A DNA stretch of 64,000 nt from Streptomyces sp. S465 (GCF_026898115.1 NZ_CP114036.1:9108001-9172000); one strand, 5' to 3'. Shown: positions 50,299 through 59,612, counted from the first letter of the stretch. Numbers and translations are program-made. The notes: a model not told the origin generated them from the sequence alone.

Positions 50299-52179
50299 TC
50301 ACCCCGTATGCGCCTGCTCCGCGCGGACCAGGGACCGGGCCAGGGAGCGGAGGGTGCGGGGGGTGTCGAAGTGGCCGAACGTCAGCCCCGTCAGACCGCG
50401 TCGCCGCAGGCTCTCCACCAGTGCGGGAGCGAGGATGACCCGGCCGCCGGCGTCCGCGTAGGTGGGGGCCAGGTCCGTCAGCGGGGTGCCGTGGGTCTCC
50501 TGGAAGGCGAGGGCGAGTTCGCGTTCGGACTCGGTGACGGGTGGGAGCACGGGCAGGACGTCCGCGGGTGCCCAGGATTCGTCCACGTCGAGGTCCGCGA
50601 CGCCGGGACCGACACCGCGGCCCGCCGAGCCCTCGATGAGCCGGTAGCGGCGCGGCAGGACCAGGGCCACCGCCTCGTGCAGCCGGGTGAGGAGATGCTC
50701 GTGGACGTCGTACAGCGTGGACCGGGCGCCAAGGGACACCTGGGCGACGACCTCCTCGCCCTCGACCAGGACGTGTGCCGCGTGGACCCCCGGACACGAG
50801 GCCACCGCCTCCCGCACCGCGTCCGTGTCCACCCATACGCCGCCCACCAGACGGGCCGTGGTGACGACACCGAAGTCCGCGGGCAGCAGCGCGCCCGCCG
50901 TCGCCAGTGGCGCGTCCGGCTCCCGGGCGACCCGCTCCAGGAAGCGGGGGAGGAGGTCACCCATACGGTGCACCACCGAGGCGGGGACCATGGTGGTGTC
51001 CACGTCGAAGTCGACCACCAGGTCATCGTCGTCGACGTTGATCCACACGATGTTCAGCCAGTGTGTGTCCACCGGACGCCACGCGTCCTCGCGCGTCCAC
51101 CGCACGCCCTCCTGCGCCTCCGCCCCGGCCGGCGGCGGCTGCGAGGGGCCCTGGTAGTTGAAGTACAGGGGGCGCACGGCGGACACGCCCCGTTCGGCCG
51201 CGAGCCGTAGCCGTGCCTCCGCCGGGCGGGGCCCGGACCCGACCTCGGCTCCGTAGGACCGCAGCGTGGCCGCGGAGGCGGCCTTGAGGGACTCCCGGAA
51301 GCTCGCCGACTCGTCGAACTCCAGCAGGCTGTCCATCATCCGCGAGACACAGTCGATGCTGTCGTCCCCGGGCATCCGGTTGCCGATGGTGCTACAGCAC
51401 AGGACGCGGGGGAGTCCCGCGTGGCGGGCGAAGAGCCACGCGATGGCGTGGGTCAGCACCAGCGTCCGGGAGACGCCGTCGCGCCGGCAGATGTCGTCGA
51501 CGAGCCGCAGCAGCCCCGTGTAGGACACCGACGACATGAGGAAGCGGGACCCCGACGGCTTCTCGGCGGCCGACGGGAGGACCGCCTGCGGTACGAGGGC
51601 CGCCGGGTCGGTGCGGTGCGGATCGTCCCGGCCGGTGGACGCCGACCGGTCCTCCTTCGCCCGGCGGTCCAGGGGATGGGTGATGCGCAGGGCGGGGCGC
51701 CGGCCCGCGCACAGGTCCAGGAACTGCTGCCGCAGATTGCGCAGTCCTGACCCGTCCGTGACGATGTGCTCGAAGACGAAGCCCACCGAGCGGACCTCGC
51801 CACCGCGCGTGAACAGCCGCACGCTCCACGGCGGACGCGGGAAGACCGAACCGCCGACCAGGGGATGCACCCCGGCCGTCCGGAACTCCTCCCGCGACGA
51901 CTCGTCGGCCACCGACAGCGGCAGCCGCACGTCCGCCGGATCGAACACCACCTGGACCGGCAGATGGTCCGGCCCCAGCAGGAAGGCCGTCCGCAGCACC
52001 TCGAACCGCTCCACCAGAGCCGTGAAGGCGTTCCGGGCGGTGTCCACGTCGATACCGGGCGGCAGGTCCCACCACTTCGACCAGGCGATGTCGTACTCGC
52101 CCTGCTCCCGCCAGTACAGCCGCAGCCACCAGCGTTCCTGGGACCGCGTGAGCCGACCGCTGCGCACCACACGGCTCAT
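50299..52179 (-). CDS. Free-standing NRPS condensation-domain protein with degenerate carrier-like tail
   Basis: 626 residues. Residues 1 to about 430 are a condensation domain: LTRSQERWWLRLYW (C1 motif region), HIVTDGSG with His138 and Asp142-Gly143 in the HxxxDG catalytic pattern, and YFNYQGP. Residues about 470-560 resemble the small C-terminal subdomain of an adenylation domain (VWVDTDAVREAVASCPGVHA; VLPRRYRLIEG) without the large catalytic part. The last 50 residues look like a carrier domain (GGRVILAPALVESLRRRGLT; DTPRTLRSLARSL), but the phosphopantetheine serine expected after GG is missing (GGRV). It could form an amide or ester between tethered or free partners. Its start overlaps the upstream flavin enzyme's stop. 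Confidence 0.75.
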   Translation of the reverse strand: MSRVVRSGRLTRSQERWWLRLYWREQGEYDIAWSKWWDLPPGIDVDTARNAFTALVERFEVLRTAFLLGPDHLPVQVVFDPADVRLPLSVADESSREEFRTAGVHPLVGGSVFPRPPWSVRLFTRGGEVRSVGFVFEHIVTDGSGLRNLRQQFLDLCAGRRPALRITHPLDRRAKEDRSASTGRDDPHRTDPAALVPQAVLPSAAEKPSGSRFLMSSVSYTGLLRLVDDICRRDGVSRTLVLTHAIAWLFARHAGLPRVLCCSTIGNRMPGDDSIDCVSRMMDSLLEFDESASFRESLKAASAATLRSYGAEVGSGPRPAEARLRLAAERGVSAVRPLYFNYQGPSQPPPAGAEAQEGVRWTREDAWRPVDTHWLNIVWINVDDDDLVVDFDVDTTMVPASVVHRMGDLLPRFLERVAREPDAPLATAGALLPADFGVVTTARLVGGVWVDTDAVREAVASCPGVHAAHVLVEGEEVVAQVSLGARSTLYDVHEHLLTRLHEAVALVLPRRYRLIEGSAGRGVGPGVADLDVDESWAPADVLPVLPPVTESERELALAFQETHGTPLTDLAPTYADAGGRVILAPALVESLRRRGLTGLTFGHFDTPRTLRSLARSLVRAEQAHTG

Positions 52180-53234
52180 TCGTTCTCCTCTCCGCGTCCG
52201 GGCCGGACCGTGTGCCGGCGCGCCGCCTCGAAGGCCCGGTTGATGTCCTCGTGGTCCGTCTCGTACGAGCCGTTCAGCAGTACGTGCTCGACACCTGCCG
52301 TGAGATAGGCGCCGAGCCGGGCGCCGACGTCCTCGTGGGACCCCACGAGGAACGGCGCGCTCGCCCGCCCGTTGCGGAACGCGCCCAGCCAGTACGGGTC
52401 GGGCACCTTCGAGGCATCGGGCGCGGACTCCTCGGCCACCGCCCGCGTCGCCAGCTGCCGCGACCAGTTGTTCTGCGACAGTGTCTTCAGCAGCGTCTCC
52501 TGGCGCCCTCGCCAGGTCTCGGGGAAGCGGTCCCGGGCCGTGCGCCAGGCCTCCAGCGGATCGGACCGGGCGATGACCCCGATCCGGATGCCGAAGGTAC
52601 CGCGGTAGCCGTCGGCCAACAGCGGTTTCAGAAAGTCCCGTTCCCACTCCGGGTACGGGGCGGGATGGGTGATGACGACGTCCGCGACCTCCTTGGCCAC
52701 CCGGAGGCTCGCCGGAGAGGACCCTGCCACGAAGAGCAGGCACCGCGCCAGGACCTCGGGCCGCGGCTCCAGCCGGAACCTCTCGTACCGGTAGTGCGGC
52801 CCCTCCTCGCTGACCTCCTCGCCGGCGAGCAGGCCCCGCAGCACCCTGCCGTACACCAGGAGCCGCTGGTAGCGCTCGTCGTGGCCGAGCAGGTCACCGG
52901 TGCTGCGCAGTTCGTCCTCGCGGGCTCCGGCCACGAGGTTGAAGTGCAGCGGGCGGCCGTAGAGCGTCGCATACGCCGAGGCCATGGCCGCCGCCGTGTG
53001 CGGGGGGAGGGACGACGGCTGCACGGCGATCAGCGGCAGCAGCCGGTCCGTGACCGAACCCAGGTAGGCGGCGACCACCCAGGGGTCCACCTCGTGCAGG
53101 TTGTGCGGGACCAGCACGCCCGACCAGCCGGCCCGCTCGTACCCGGCGGCGGCCCGCGTCAGCCGGGTCCGGAAGTCTTCGTCGAACTCCTCGATGGGGC
53201 TCATGGATTCGGGAGTCACGGAGTAGATGTGCAC
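52176..53234 (-). CDS. LLM-class flavin-dependent monooxygenase (alkanesulfonate monooxygenase-like)
   Basis: 352 residues, bacterial luciferase-like barrel. SsuD-type segments: YERAGWSGVLVPHNLHEVDP, ERYQRLLVYGRVLRGLLAGE, HYRYERFRLEPRPE and LLFVAGSSPASLRVAKEVAD. Uses reduced FMN to hydroxylate or oxidise a substrate; members are often tailoring enzymes in peptide clusters. GTG start with GAGG upstream; ATGA overlap with the condensation protein. Confidence 0.8.
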   Translation of the reverse strand: MHIYSVTPESMSPIEEFDEDFRTRLTRAAAGYERAGWSGVLVPHNLHEVDPWVVAAYLGSVTDRLLPLIAVQPSSLPPHTAAAMASAYATLYGRPLHFNLVAGAREDELRSTGDLLGHDERYQRLLVYGRVLRGLLAGEEVSEEGPHYRYERFRLEPRPEVLARCLLFVAGSSPASLRVAKEVADVVITHPAPYPEWERDFLKPLLADGYRGTFGIRIGVIARSDPLEAWRTARDRFPETWRGRQETLLKTLSQNNWSRQLATRAVAEESAPDASKVPDPYWLGAFRNGRASAPFLVGSHEDVGARLGAYLTAGVEHVLLNGSYETDHEDINRAFEAARRHTVRPGRGEENE

Positions 53235-53250
53235 GATCGCCTCGCTGTGG

Positions 53251-54018
53251 TCAGCCGGCGTCGAGGACGCCTGTGGGGTCGTTGCTGTTGCCCTGCGGGC
53301 GAAGGTCCTCCGGGTCGACGTAGTCGCGGGTCCGGCGGATCAGCGTGGTGCTGTTCTGCCCGAACCGGTGGGGCTCGCGCAGGTTGAGCATCTCCAGGCG
53401 GCCGTTGTCGCGGGCCCGCAGGGACTCCAGGTAGCGCAGGACCGCCCGGCCCTCGGGATACGTCATCAGGTAGTGCGCGGCGAACACGCCGCCCGCCGGG
53501 TCGAGGAGGTCCCAGTACTCGCGGACGAAGGCCAGCGTGTCCCAGGTGTCGATCCAGGCGAAGTCCAGCAGTCCGACCGCCTCCCGCACCCGCCCGCTGG
53601 AGCCCCGCAGGTCACCCTCGATGACCTCGCACACGCCGGTGAGTTCCAGTTCCTCCAGCACCTTCCAGGCACGGGGCGCCGACGACGCGGTGTCCGTCAT
53701 ACGGTCGACGCAGACCAGGCGCGGCTCGTACGGCTGGTCGTAGTAGGCGGCGTGCGCGAGCGGCTGGACCTCCTGGCCCTCCGCCGTGCCCAGCAGCGCC
53801 TTCTCCGCCTCGTACGCCTCCTTGTTGTCGCGCAGTGCTCGGGCGAGGAACGGGGTGGTATAGCCCATGCCCACTTCCAGGACCCGCTGCGGGCGCAGGG
53901 TGCGGACGAGCCAGTAGAGCAGGGGCGCGGTGGAGTCGGTGCACATCTCCGGCACCTGGAGGGACCTCACCGTCGCGGTGAACCGGTCGTCGAGGGCGGG
54001 GGCGGGATGGCTGAGCAC
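53251..54018 (-). CDS. Class I SAM-dependent methyltransferase-like protein
   Basis: 255 residues from GTG 54018, which follows GGAGG. SAM-binding motif I is VLEVGMGYTTPFLARALRD, followed by PRLVCVDRMTD and LLDFAWIDTWDTLAFVREYW, close to the TylF-like/class 24 group. In this cluster candidate acceptors are a ring carbon or hydroxyl of dihydroxyphenylglycine; the 4-substituted resorcinol in pheganomycin and resorcinomycin makes C-methylation a possibility (inference). 16 bp from the flavin enzyme, 49 bp from the KAS III-like gene. Confidence 0.7.
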   Translation of the reverse strand: MLSHPAPALDDRFTATVRSLQVPEMCTDSTAPLLYWLVRTLRPQRVLEVGMGYTTPFLARALRDNKEAYEAEKALLGTAEGQEVQPLAHAAYYDQPYEPRLVCVDRMTDTASSAPRAWKVLEELELTGVCEVIEGDLRGSSGRVREAVGLLDFAWIDTWDTLAFVREYWDLLDPAGGVFAAHYLMTYPEGRAVLRYLESLRARDNGRLEMLNLREPHRFGQNSTTLIRRTRDYVDPEDLRPQGNSNDPTGVLDAG

Positions 54019-54067
54019 GGGATCCTCCGTGGAGAGTCGGCGGCTGGTTCGGTGCGCGGGCGGCCGG

Positions 54068-54958
54068 TCACAGCCGTCTGAACGCGATGGCCGAGCAGGT
54101 GTGGGGCCCGAAGACGGCCGTGAGCAGAACATCCCCGGCGGCGAGAGCACCGGCGGCCGCCCGGCGGCCCACGGTGAGGAGGGGGTCCGCGGAGAAGCAG
54201 TGGCCGATGTCGGTGACGGGTCCGAGGGACAGCCGGCCGGCGGGGACGCCGAGCGCGGCGGTCAGGAACCTCTGCGCGGTGGGGCGGTAGTTGGGCAGCA
54301 CGACCTGGGTGACGTCCTCCCAGGTGAGACCGGAGACGTCCAGGAGCGCGGCCACGCTGTCCGAGGCGAGCCGGGCCGTCGTCAGGACGCCCTGCCGTGC
54401 CGGGTCGTCATCGGGCCGTACCGCGGTCCGGCCGGCCACCGCCTCGACCCGCAGGACCGGGCCCGCGGCGGGCGGCCGCCGGGTGAGCAGACAGGCCGCG
54501 GCGCCGTCGCTGAACACCGACAGGCCGCTGGCCATCACCCGGCGCCCGGCGCGGGCCCGGTCCGCGAGCACGAGCAGCACCCGCTCGTACCGGCCCGTCG
54601 CCAGCAGCGCCGACGCGGTCTCCAGCGCGGGCGCCAGGTTGCCGCAGTCGCGGCCGGACAGGGCGAGGTGCTCGGCCGCCGGCAGGCGCAGCCGTTGGCC
54701 GAGCCGGGCCAGGGAGGCAGCGGTGTCGGGGTCGTTCTCGCTGACGTAGACGATGAGGTCGGGCGGGTGCGGAGAGTGCGAGAGGGTCTGTTCGGCCGCG
54801 TCGGCGGCCAGTTCCCAGATGTCCCGGGAGCTTTCCCTGAAGTGCGCGATCTCCTCGATCAGCGCGGTCAGACCGGTGTCGACCGAGGTGGCCAGCTCGG
54901 ACACCTTACGGGGCTCGCCGAGGGCCTCGCCGACCGCTGAGAGGTAGGTTTTGTCCAT
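54068..54958 (-). CDS. KAS III-like (thiolase fold) protein with non-standard active site
   Basis: 296 residues. The nucleophile cysteine is in ALSGRDCGNLAPALETA; the end has TDIGHCFSADPLLTVGRRAA. In FabH the histidine lies in PHQAN; the matching segment here is LPNYRPTAQRF, so the histidine is replaced, and FabH's second motif (GNTS) is GHCFSAD. This GHxxxxD arrangement is seen in KAS III-like acyltransferases such as CerJ that form esters or amides rather than C-C bonds. The protein is about 40 residues shorter than FabH relatives, mostly at the N-terminus. CAGGAG before ATG 54958. Acyl transfer is inferred. Confidence 0.7.
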   Translation of the reverse strand: MDKTYLSAVGEALGEPRKVSELATSVDTGLTALIEEIAHFRESSRDIWELAADAAEQTLSHSPHPPDLIVYVSENDPDTAASLARLGQRLRLPAAEHLALSGRDCGNLAPALETASALLATGRYERVLLVLADRARAGRRVMASGLSVFSDGAAACLLTRRPPAAGPVLRVEAVAGRTAVRPDDDPARQGVLTTARLASDSVAALLDVSGLTWEDVTQVVLPNYRPTAQRFLTAALGVPAGRLSLGPVTDIGHCFSADPLLTVGRRAAAGALAAGDVLLTAVFGPHTCSAIAFRRL

Positions 54959-54984
54959 GCGCTCCTGCCGTGTGTGCCGGGTCG

Positions 54985-56193
54985 TCACCAGGTCACGGGG
55001 AGGTGGTGCACCCCGTAGAAACCCATGTCGCCGGAGAGCGGCACCTCGTCCCGGGGGACCGCCAGGGCCAGCGTGGGGAACCGCTGGAACAGCGCCGGGA
55101 GGGCGACGCGCAGCTCCATCCGGGCGAGGTTCTGGCCGACGCACTGGTGGATGCCGAAGCCGAACGCCATGTGGCCCTGGGCGTGGCGGCCGACGTCCAG
55201 TTCGTCGGGCCGGTCGAACTGCGCCGGGTCGCGGTTGGCGGCGGGCAGCGAGACCGTGACCGACTCGCCCTTGCGCAGCACCTGCCCGGCCAGTTCCACG
55301 TCCTCCAGCGGGGTGCGGGGTACCCCGAAGTGGAAGATGGTCAGATAGCGCAGGAGTTCCTCCACCGCGCCGTCCGAGAGTGAGGGGTCGGCCCTGAACC
55401 GGTCGAGCTGGCCGGGATGACTCAGCAGTGCGAACGTGCTCAGGCTCAGGGAGCCGGCGGTCGTCTCGTGCCCTGCCGTCAGCAGCAGCACGCCCAGGCC
55501 CGCGATCTCCCCGGTGGTCAGCGTGCCGTCCCGCACCAGCTGGCTGAGCAGGTCGTCCGCCGGGTGGCCGCGCCGGTACTCGGTGAGGTCCCGCAGCAGT
55601 CCGTCGAGCCGGTCCATGGCGGCCGACGCCTCCTCAAAGGACGCGTCGAGCCGGAACAGGGTGGCGCTGTCGTGCTGGAAGGAGGCCCGCTCCCCGTACG
55701 GCACGCCGAGCAGTTCGCAGATGACCAGCGAGGGCACGGGCAGCGCGAACGACGCGACGAGGTCGGCCGGGGGACCGGAGCGGCCCAGCGCGTCGAGGTG
55801 GTCCTCCACCAGACGCTCGACGCGCGGTTGCAGGTCCTTCATCCGGCGCATGGTGAACCGGCCCGTCAACAGGCGGCGGATCCGCGTGTGCTGCGGCGGG
55901 TCCATGTCGACCAGCCAGCCCGGCAGCGCGGGCGCGCCGAAGAAGGGGGCGATGCCGGGCCGGGACACCGGGGCCCGTTTCGTCTCCGAGCTCGCGCTGA
56001 ACCGCTGGTCGGACAGGACGGTCCGGGCCAGCGCGTGGCTTGTCACCAGCCAGCCGGTGTGCCCGTCCGGGTAGCGCATCCGGCGCAGTCCGCCGCCGGT
56101 GCGGTAGGCGGCGAGTTCGGGCGGCGGGTCGAAGGGGTTCTCCCGCACCGTGGGGTGCGGGACCGGCGGGTGCGGGGGGACGGTCCATGTCAT
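54985..56193 (-). CDS. Cytochrome P450
   Basis: 402 residues, soluble bacterial P450. I-helix LLTAGHETTAGSLS, K-helix pair EELLRY/ R in FGVPRTPLED, heme loop FGFGIHQCVGQNLAR with the ligand cysteine near residue 350. MDPPQHTRIRRLLTGRFT is the usual N-terminal block. GAGGTGA precedes the ATG, which overlaps the aminotransferase stop. Likely hydroxylates the phenylglycine ring substituent or the diaminobutyrate part; no partner ferredoxin is in view. Confidence 0.9.
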   Translation of the reverse strand: MTWTVPPHPPVPHPTVRENPFDPPPELAAYRTGGGLRRMRYPDGHTGWLVTSHALARTVLSDQRFSASSETKRAPVSRPGIAPFFGAPALPGWLVDMDPPQHTRIRRLLTGRFTMRRMKDLQPRVERLVEDHLDALGRSGPPADLVASFALPVPSLVICELLGVPYGERASFQHDSATLFRLDASFEEASAAMDRLDGLLRDLTEYRRGHPADDLLSQLVRDGTLTTGEIAGLGVLLLTAGHETTAGSLSLSTFALLSHPGQLDRFRADPSLSDGAVEELLRYLTIFHFGVPRTPLEDVELAGQVLRKGESVTVSLPAANRDPAQFDRPDELDVGRHAQGHMAFGFGIHQCVGQNLARMELRVALPALFQRFPTLALAVPRDEVPLSGDMGFYGVHHLPVTW

Positions 56194-57509
56194 GCGCTCA
56201 CCTCGTTCCTCAGGAAGTCGGCCAGTCTGCGCACCCCGGTCTCGATCTGACGGGGGTCCAGGTAACTGCAGGACAGCCGCAACTGGTCGGCGCCCGCCTC
56301 GGTCAGGTGGAACGGTGCCATCGGCGTCCACAGCACTCCGTAGCGGGCCGCCGAGGTCTCCAGGAGGGCGGTGTCCACCCGGACCGGCAGCCGCATCAGG
56401 ACGAAGAACCCGCCCTCCGGCCGGTTGACGTGGATGCCGTCGGCGGGCCCGAGGTCGAGGTGCCGGTCCAGGGCGTCCGTGAGCAGCCGCAGGTTGCGCC
56501 GGTACAACTCGGCCTTGCGGCGGCCCAGTTCCCGCAGGGAGCCGCCGTGCTCCAGCAGCATCCCGCCGACCACTGCCTGTGTCAGCGGGGAGGTGTTGAC
56601 GGTCACCACGCTCTTGACGGCGGCCAGTTCGTCCGCGAGCAGGACACTCCCGGCGGAGGTGGCGACGGGCTGGTCGGCGACCACGTAGCCGACGCGGGCC
56701 CCGGGGAAGCCCACCTTGGCGAAGGTGCCGATGTGCACCACGCGCCGGCCGGGGTCCTCGGCCTTCAGCGGCGGCAGCGCGTCATGCGGTGCCGCGGTGA
56801 ACCCGTAGGCGTTGTCCTCCAGGACGAGGAAGTCCTCCCGCTCGGCCAGCGCGAGCAGCCGACGCCGGTTCACCGGTGGCATCCGGCTGCCGGCGGGGTT
56901 GGCGAAGTCGGGGGCGACATAGCAGGCACGGATCCGTCCGCCGGCCCGGCGTGCCGCCGCGCACTCCGCGGCGAGCGCGGCGAGGTCGAGTCCGTCGTGG
57001 GTCTCCTCGACGCCGATGACCTCGATATCGAGGAGGCGTGCGGCGCCGACGATCCCGACGAAGGAGGGGCTGGCGACGGCGAGCCGGTCGGTGGCGGATC
57101 CGAACAGGGCGCGCAGCGTGAGCAGCATGGCCTCCTGGGCACCGACGGTGATGACCAGCGCGCGGTCGGGAACATCGATACCGTGGTCCCGGCGCAGGGC
57201 CGCGGCCACGATGTCATTGACCAGTCCCCGGCTCGGCCCGTACTCGTACAGCGCGCGGCGGGCGTCGCGCGGCTTCAGACCACGCTCCTGGACGAGGTGG
57301 TCGAGGAATCGGTCGACGTAAGCCCGCGGCTCCACGTCGGTCAGAAGGTCCGGGTGCGGGGCTCCGGGAGCGAAGGAGATCGCGTCCGGGTAGCGGCTCA
57401 TCACCTCGTTGAGGAAGCCGATCGAGCGGAGCACGGGATCGTCGAGCGAGCCGTGCAGCCCGTCGAGTTCCCGCACGGGGGGCGGGGCGGGGCGGTCGGT
57501 GCGTGCCAT
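56190..57509 (-). CDS. PLP aminotransferase, probable phenylglycine (HpgT/Pgat-type) aminotransferase
   Basis: 439 residues, class I/II aminotransferase of the LysN/HpgT branch. Features: ISFAPGAPHPDLLTD, YEYGPSRGLVNDIVAAALRR, VITVGAQEAMLLTLRALFGS, YVAPDFANPAGSRM, and the PLP lysine in GTFAKVGFPGARVGY. Beside dpgABC it should convert 3,5-dihydroxyphenylglyoxylate to (S)-3,5-dihydroxyphenylglycine, the role of HpgT in glycopeptide clusters. ATG 57509 has GAGG before it; GTG 57524, with no ribosome site, is less likely. Confidence 0.8.
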   Translation of the reverse strand: MARTDRPAPPPVRELDGLHGSLDDPVLRSIGFLNEVMSRYPDAISFAPGAPHPDLLTDVEPRAYVDRFLDHLVQERGLKPRDARRALYEYGPSRGLVNDIVAAALRRDHGIDVPDRALVITVGAQEAMLLTLRALFGSATDRLAVASPSFVGIVGAARLLDIEVIGVEETHDGLDLAALAAECAAARRAGGRIRACYVAPDFANPAGSRMPPVNRRRLLALAEREDFLVLEDNAYGFTAAPHDALPPLKAEDPGRRVVHIGTFAKVGFPGARVGYVVADQPVATSAGSVLLADELAAVKSVVTVNTSPLTQAVVGGMLLEHGGSLRELGRRKAELYRRNLRLLTDALDRHLDLGPADGIHVNRPEGGFFVLMRLPVRVDTALLETSAARYGVLWTPMAPFHLTEAGADQLRLSCSYLDPRQIETGVRRLADFLRNEVSA

Positions 57510-57520
57510 GTCGTACCTCG

Positions 57521-58849
57521 TCACCGGGAGAGGGAGCGCTGCCAGCGCCGTTCGACCTTGTCGAGGACGTCCTGGCTGTGGATGCGGCGGGCCTGCACGA
57601 CCGCGAACTCGGCCAGGTAGGTGCGGAAGAGGTCCAGCGGCTCCTCCGCCAGCGCCAGCATGCGCCGGTTCGCGGCCACCGCCGGGGTGCTCAGCTCGCG
57701 TACCGCGCGCTCCACCGCCTCGTCCATGGCCTCGGCGGGCACCACCTCGTCACACAGCAGCGCCGCCTCGGGGTCGGTGGCGCGGATCCGCCGCCCGGAG
57801 AGCACCACCTGACGGGCCAGCCTGGCGCCGGTGAGCCGGCTGAGCCGCAGATTGCCCAGGCCGGGCACGATGCCCTCCTCGGCGGCCGGCAGGCTCAGGA
57901 ACGCGTCGGTCTCCACGATCACCCGGTCCAGCACCAGCAGCACCTGCATGCCACCGCCGATGGCGAACGTGTCGACCGCGCCGACCCACGGCTTCTGCAC
58001 GGTGCGCGTCGACCAGGCGGCGGCCGGGTCGGTGAGCAGTCCGCGCTGCATCTTGTGCAGGTAGCCCAGCTCGCGGCCGAGGAGGAAACCGGCGAAGGAG
58101 ATCGTCCCGTTGCGCAGGTCCTTGAGGTTGATGCCGGCGCTGAAGACACGCCGGCCTTGGTACTTCGGATGGTCCACCGGGCCCCCGCGCACCACCCCGA
58201 CCCGCACCTGGTCGTCCAACAGGACCAGGTCGGTGGCGACTTCCAGGTCGGCGATCAGCCGGTCGTCCTCGGCGTTGAGACAGTGCGCGTTGCGGAAGGT
58301 CACATGGGCGGCCGTGCCCGCTCGTTCCACCGTCACCGAGGGCAGCGCGAGGTGCCCCGTCTCCCGGAAGGCGGCGAGGGCGTCCAGGGAGCGCGGGGTG
58401 GGCAGCAGCATCGCGTCGATCAGATGGGCGCCCACGGCGGGTGAGCGCAGCAGCGCCCCGCACAGGATCGCCTGGTCGATCGCCCGCCCCTCCCGGTGTG
58501 CCTGGATCAGCCCGGCCTCGGCGTCCAGTTGGGCGCGGGTGGGCGCCAGACCGGGAAACCGCTCGGCCGCCGTGTCGAGCAGCTCCGGCAGGCGCACATA
58601 CCGGCCACGGTGGTCGGTGAGGACGTCGTAGACCGCTTCGGTGTGCAGGGCCAGGAAGGCGCGGCGGGCGTCCCGGGCCGCTTCCAGGAGCACGTCGGCA
58701 TGGCGCTGTTGCCGCGCGTCGCGCACCGCCTTGGCGGGCAGCGCCGACAGTTCCGCGTCGGCCGAGGCGGTCAGGCGCTCCAACGTCACCGTGTCGTCGG
58801 CGAGTACGGAGGTGAAGGGCGGGCGCTGTGGCCGCGCGGGGGCGTTCAC
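57521..58849 (-). CDS. dpgC: 3,5-dihydroxyphenylacetyl-CoA 1,2-dioxygenase
   Basis: 442 residues, close to the length of known DpgC. The N-terminal half is helical and specific to DpgC (LPELLDTAAERFPGLAPTRA); the C-terminal half is a crotonase fold (FSAGINLKDLRNGTISFAGF; AIGGGMQVLLVLDRVIVETD; LPAAEEGIVPGLGNLRLSRL). DpgC uses oxygen without metal or cofactor to turn 3,5-dihydroxyphenylacetyl-CoA into dihydroxyphenylglyoxylate. GTG 58849 overlaps the dpgB stop (GTGA). Confidence 0.88.
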   Translation of the reverse strand: MNAPARPQRPPFTSVLADDTVTLERLTASADAELSALPAKAVRDARQQRHADVLLEAARDARRAFLALHTEAVYDVLTDHRGRYVRLPELLDTAAERFPGLAPTRAQLDAEAGLIQAHREGRAIDQAILCGALLRSPAVGAHLIDAMLLPTPRSLDALAAFRETGHLALPSVTVERAGTAAHVTFRNAHCLNAEDDRLIADLEVATDLVLLDDQVRVGVVRGGPVDHPKYQGRRVFSAGINLKDLRNGTISFAGFLLGRELGYLHKMQRGLLTDPAAAWSTRTVQKPWVGAVDTFAIGGGMQVLLVLDRVIVETDAFLSLPAAEEGIVPGLGNLRLSRLTGARLARQVVLSGRRIRATDPEAALLCDEVVPAEAMDEAVERAVRELSTPAVAANRRMLALAEEPLDLFRTYLAEFAVVQARRIHSQDVLDKVERRWQRSLSR

Positions 58850-59598
58850 GCGGACACCTGCCCGGTGGGCGGTACGGGGTCCGAGCCCGAGGGCCGCGCG
58901 GGACCGGGGGCGGCGCTCAGTCGGCGTAACTCCCGGTCGCAGGCGGCCAGATGGATGCCCAGCGCGTCGTCGTAGTCCGCCGTCGAGGACTCCAGGACGA
59001 GCTGGCGGCGGACGGCGAGTTCCGGGTCGGAGATGCGGCCCATGAGGACGGTGGCCGTGTGCAGGGCCTCGGTGAGGTCGTCGCCGGCCTGGTCGATCAG
59101 TCCCAGGTCGAGGGCGGTGCCCAGGGAGATGTCGTTGCCCCACAGCACGATCTGCCGGGCTCGGCCGGCGCCGAGCTGGTGCACCAGCCGGTGCAGGGCC
59201 ATGCCTGGCCAGATGTGCCCGTCGTTGACCGGAAGCATCAGCAGCAGGTCCCGGGCCGCTATGCGGAAGTCGGTCGCCAGCAGCAGGTCGAGGGCGGGTC
59301 CTCCGCAGGCGCCTTCGGCCAGCGCGATGGTCATGGCGGGCAGCCGTTCCAGCCGGCGCACCGCCCGCTCCCAGCGGTTGACCTCCCGGATGGAGACCTG
59401 GCCGGGCCAGGCCCGTGAGTCCGATGCCGTCGCCGCGAACCGCAGGACGACCACGGTCCGTTCGGACCGGTCCTCCACCGCGTCGCAGGTGGCGTTCACG
59501 GTGTCGGTCAGGCCGGTCAGCGACTGGGTGCCGTCGATCTCGGCCAACAGGCCCAGTCCGTCGGGCAGCCGGGCCGGGCCCGCAGTGCTTCGTGTCAC
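58846..59598 (-). CDS. dpgB: Enoyl-CoA hydratase-family DpgB
   Basis: About 250 residues, crotonase fold, divergent (LAEGACGGPALDLLLATDFR; LLMLPVNDGHIWPGMALHRL). DpgB works with DpgA to dehydrate and aromatise the tetraketide to 3,5-dihydroxyphenylacetyl-CoA. Start GTG 59598 is preferred because AAAGGA lies six bases upstream; GTG 59616, overlapping the dpgA stop, is possible. The usual partner hydratase gene dpgD is not found in the window. Confidence 0.85.
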   Translation of the reverse strand: MTRSTAGPARLPDGLGLLAEIDGTQSLTGLTDTVNATCDAVEDRSERTVVVLRFAATASDSRAWPGQVSIREVNRWERAVRRLERLPAMTIALAEGACGGPALDLLLATDFRIAARDLLLMLPVNDGHIWPGMALHRLVHQLGAGRARQIVLWGNDISLGTALDLGLIDQAGDDLTEALHTATVLMGRISDPELAVRRQLVLESSTADYDDALGIHLAACDRELRRLSAAPGPARPSGSDPVPPTGQVSA

Positions 59599-59612
59599 CG
59601 CTCTTCCTTTCG

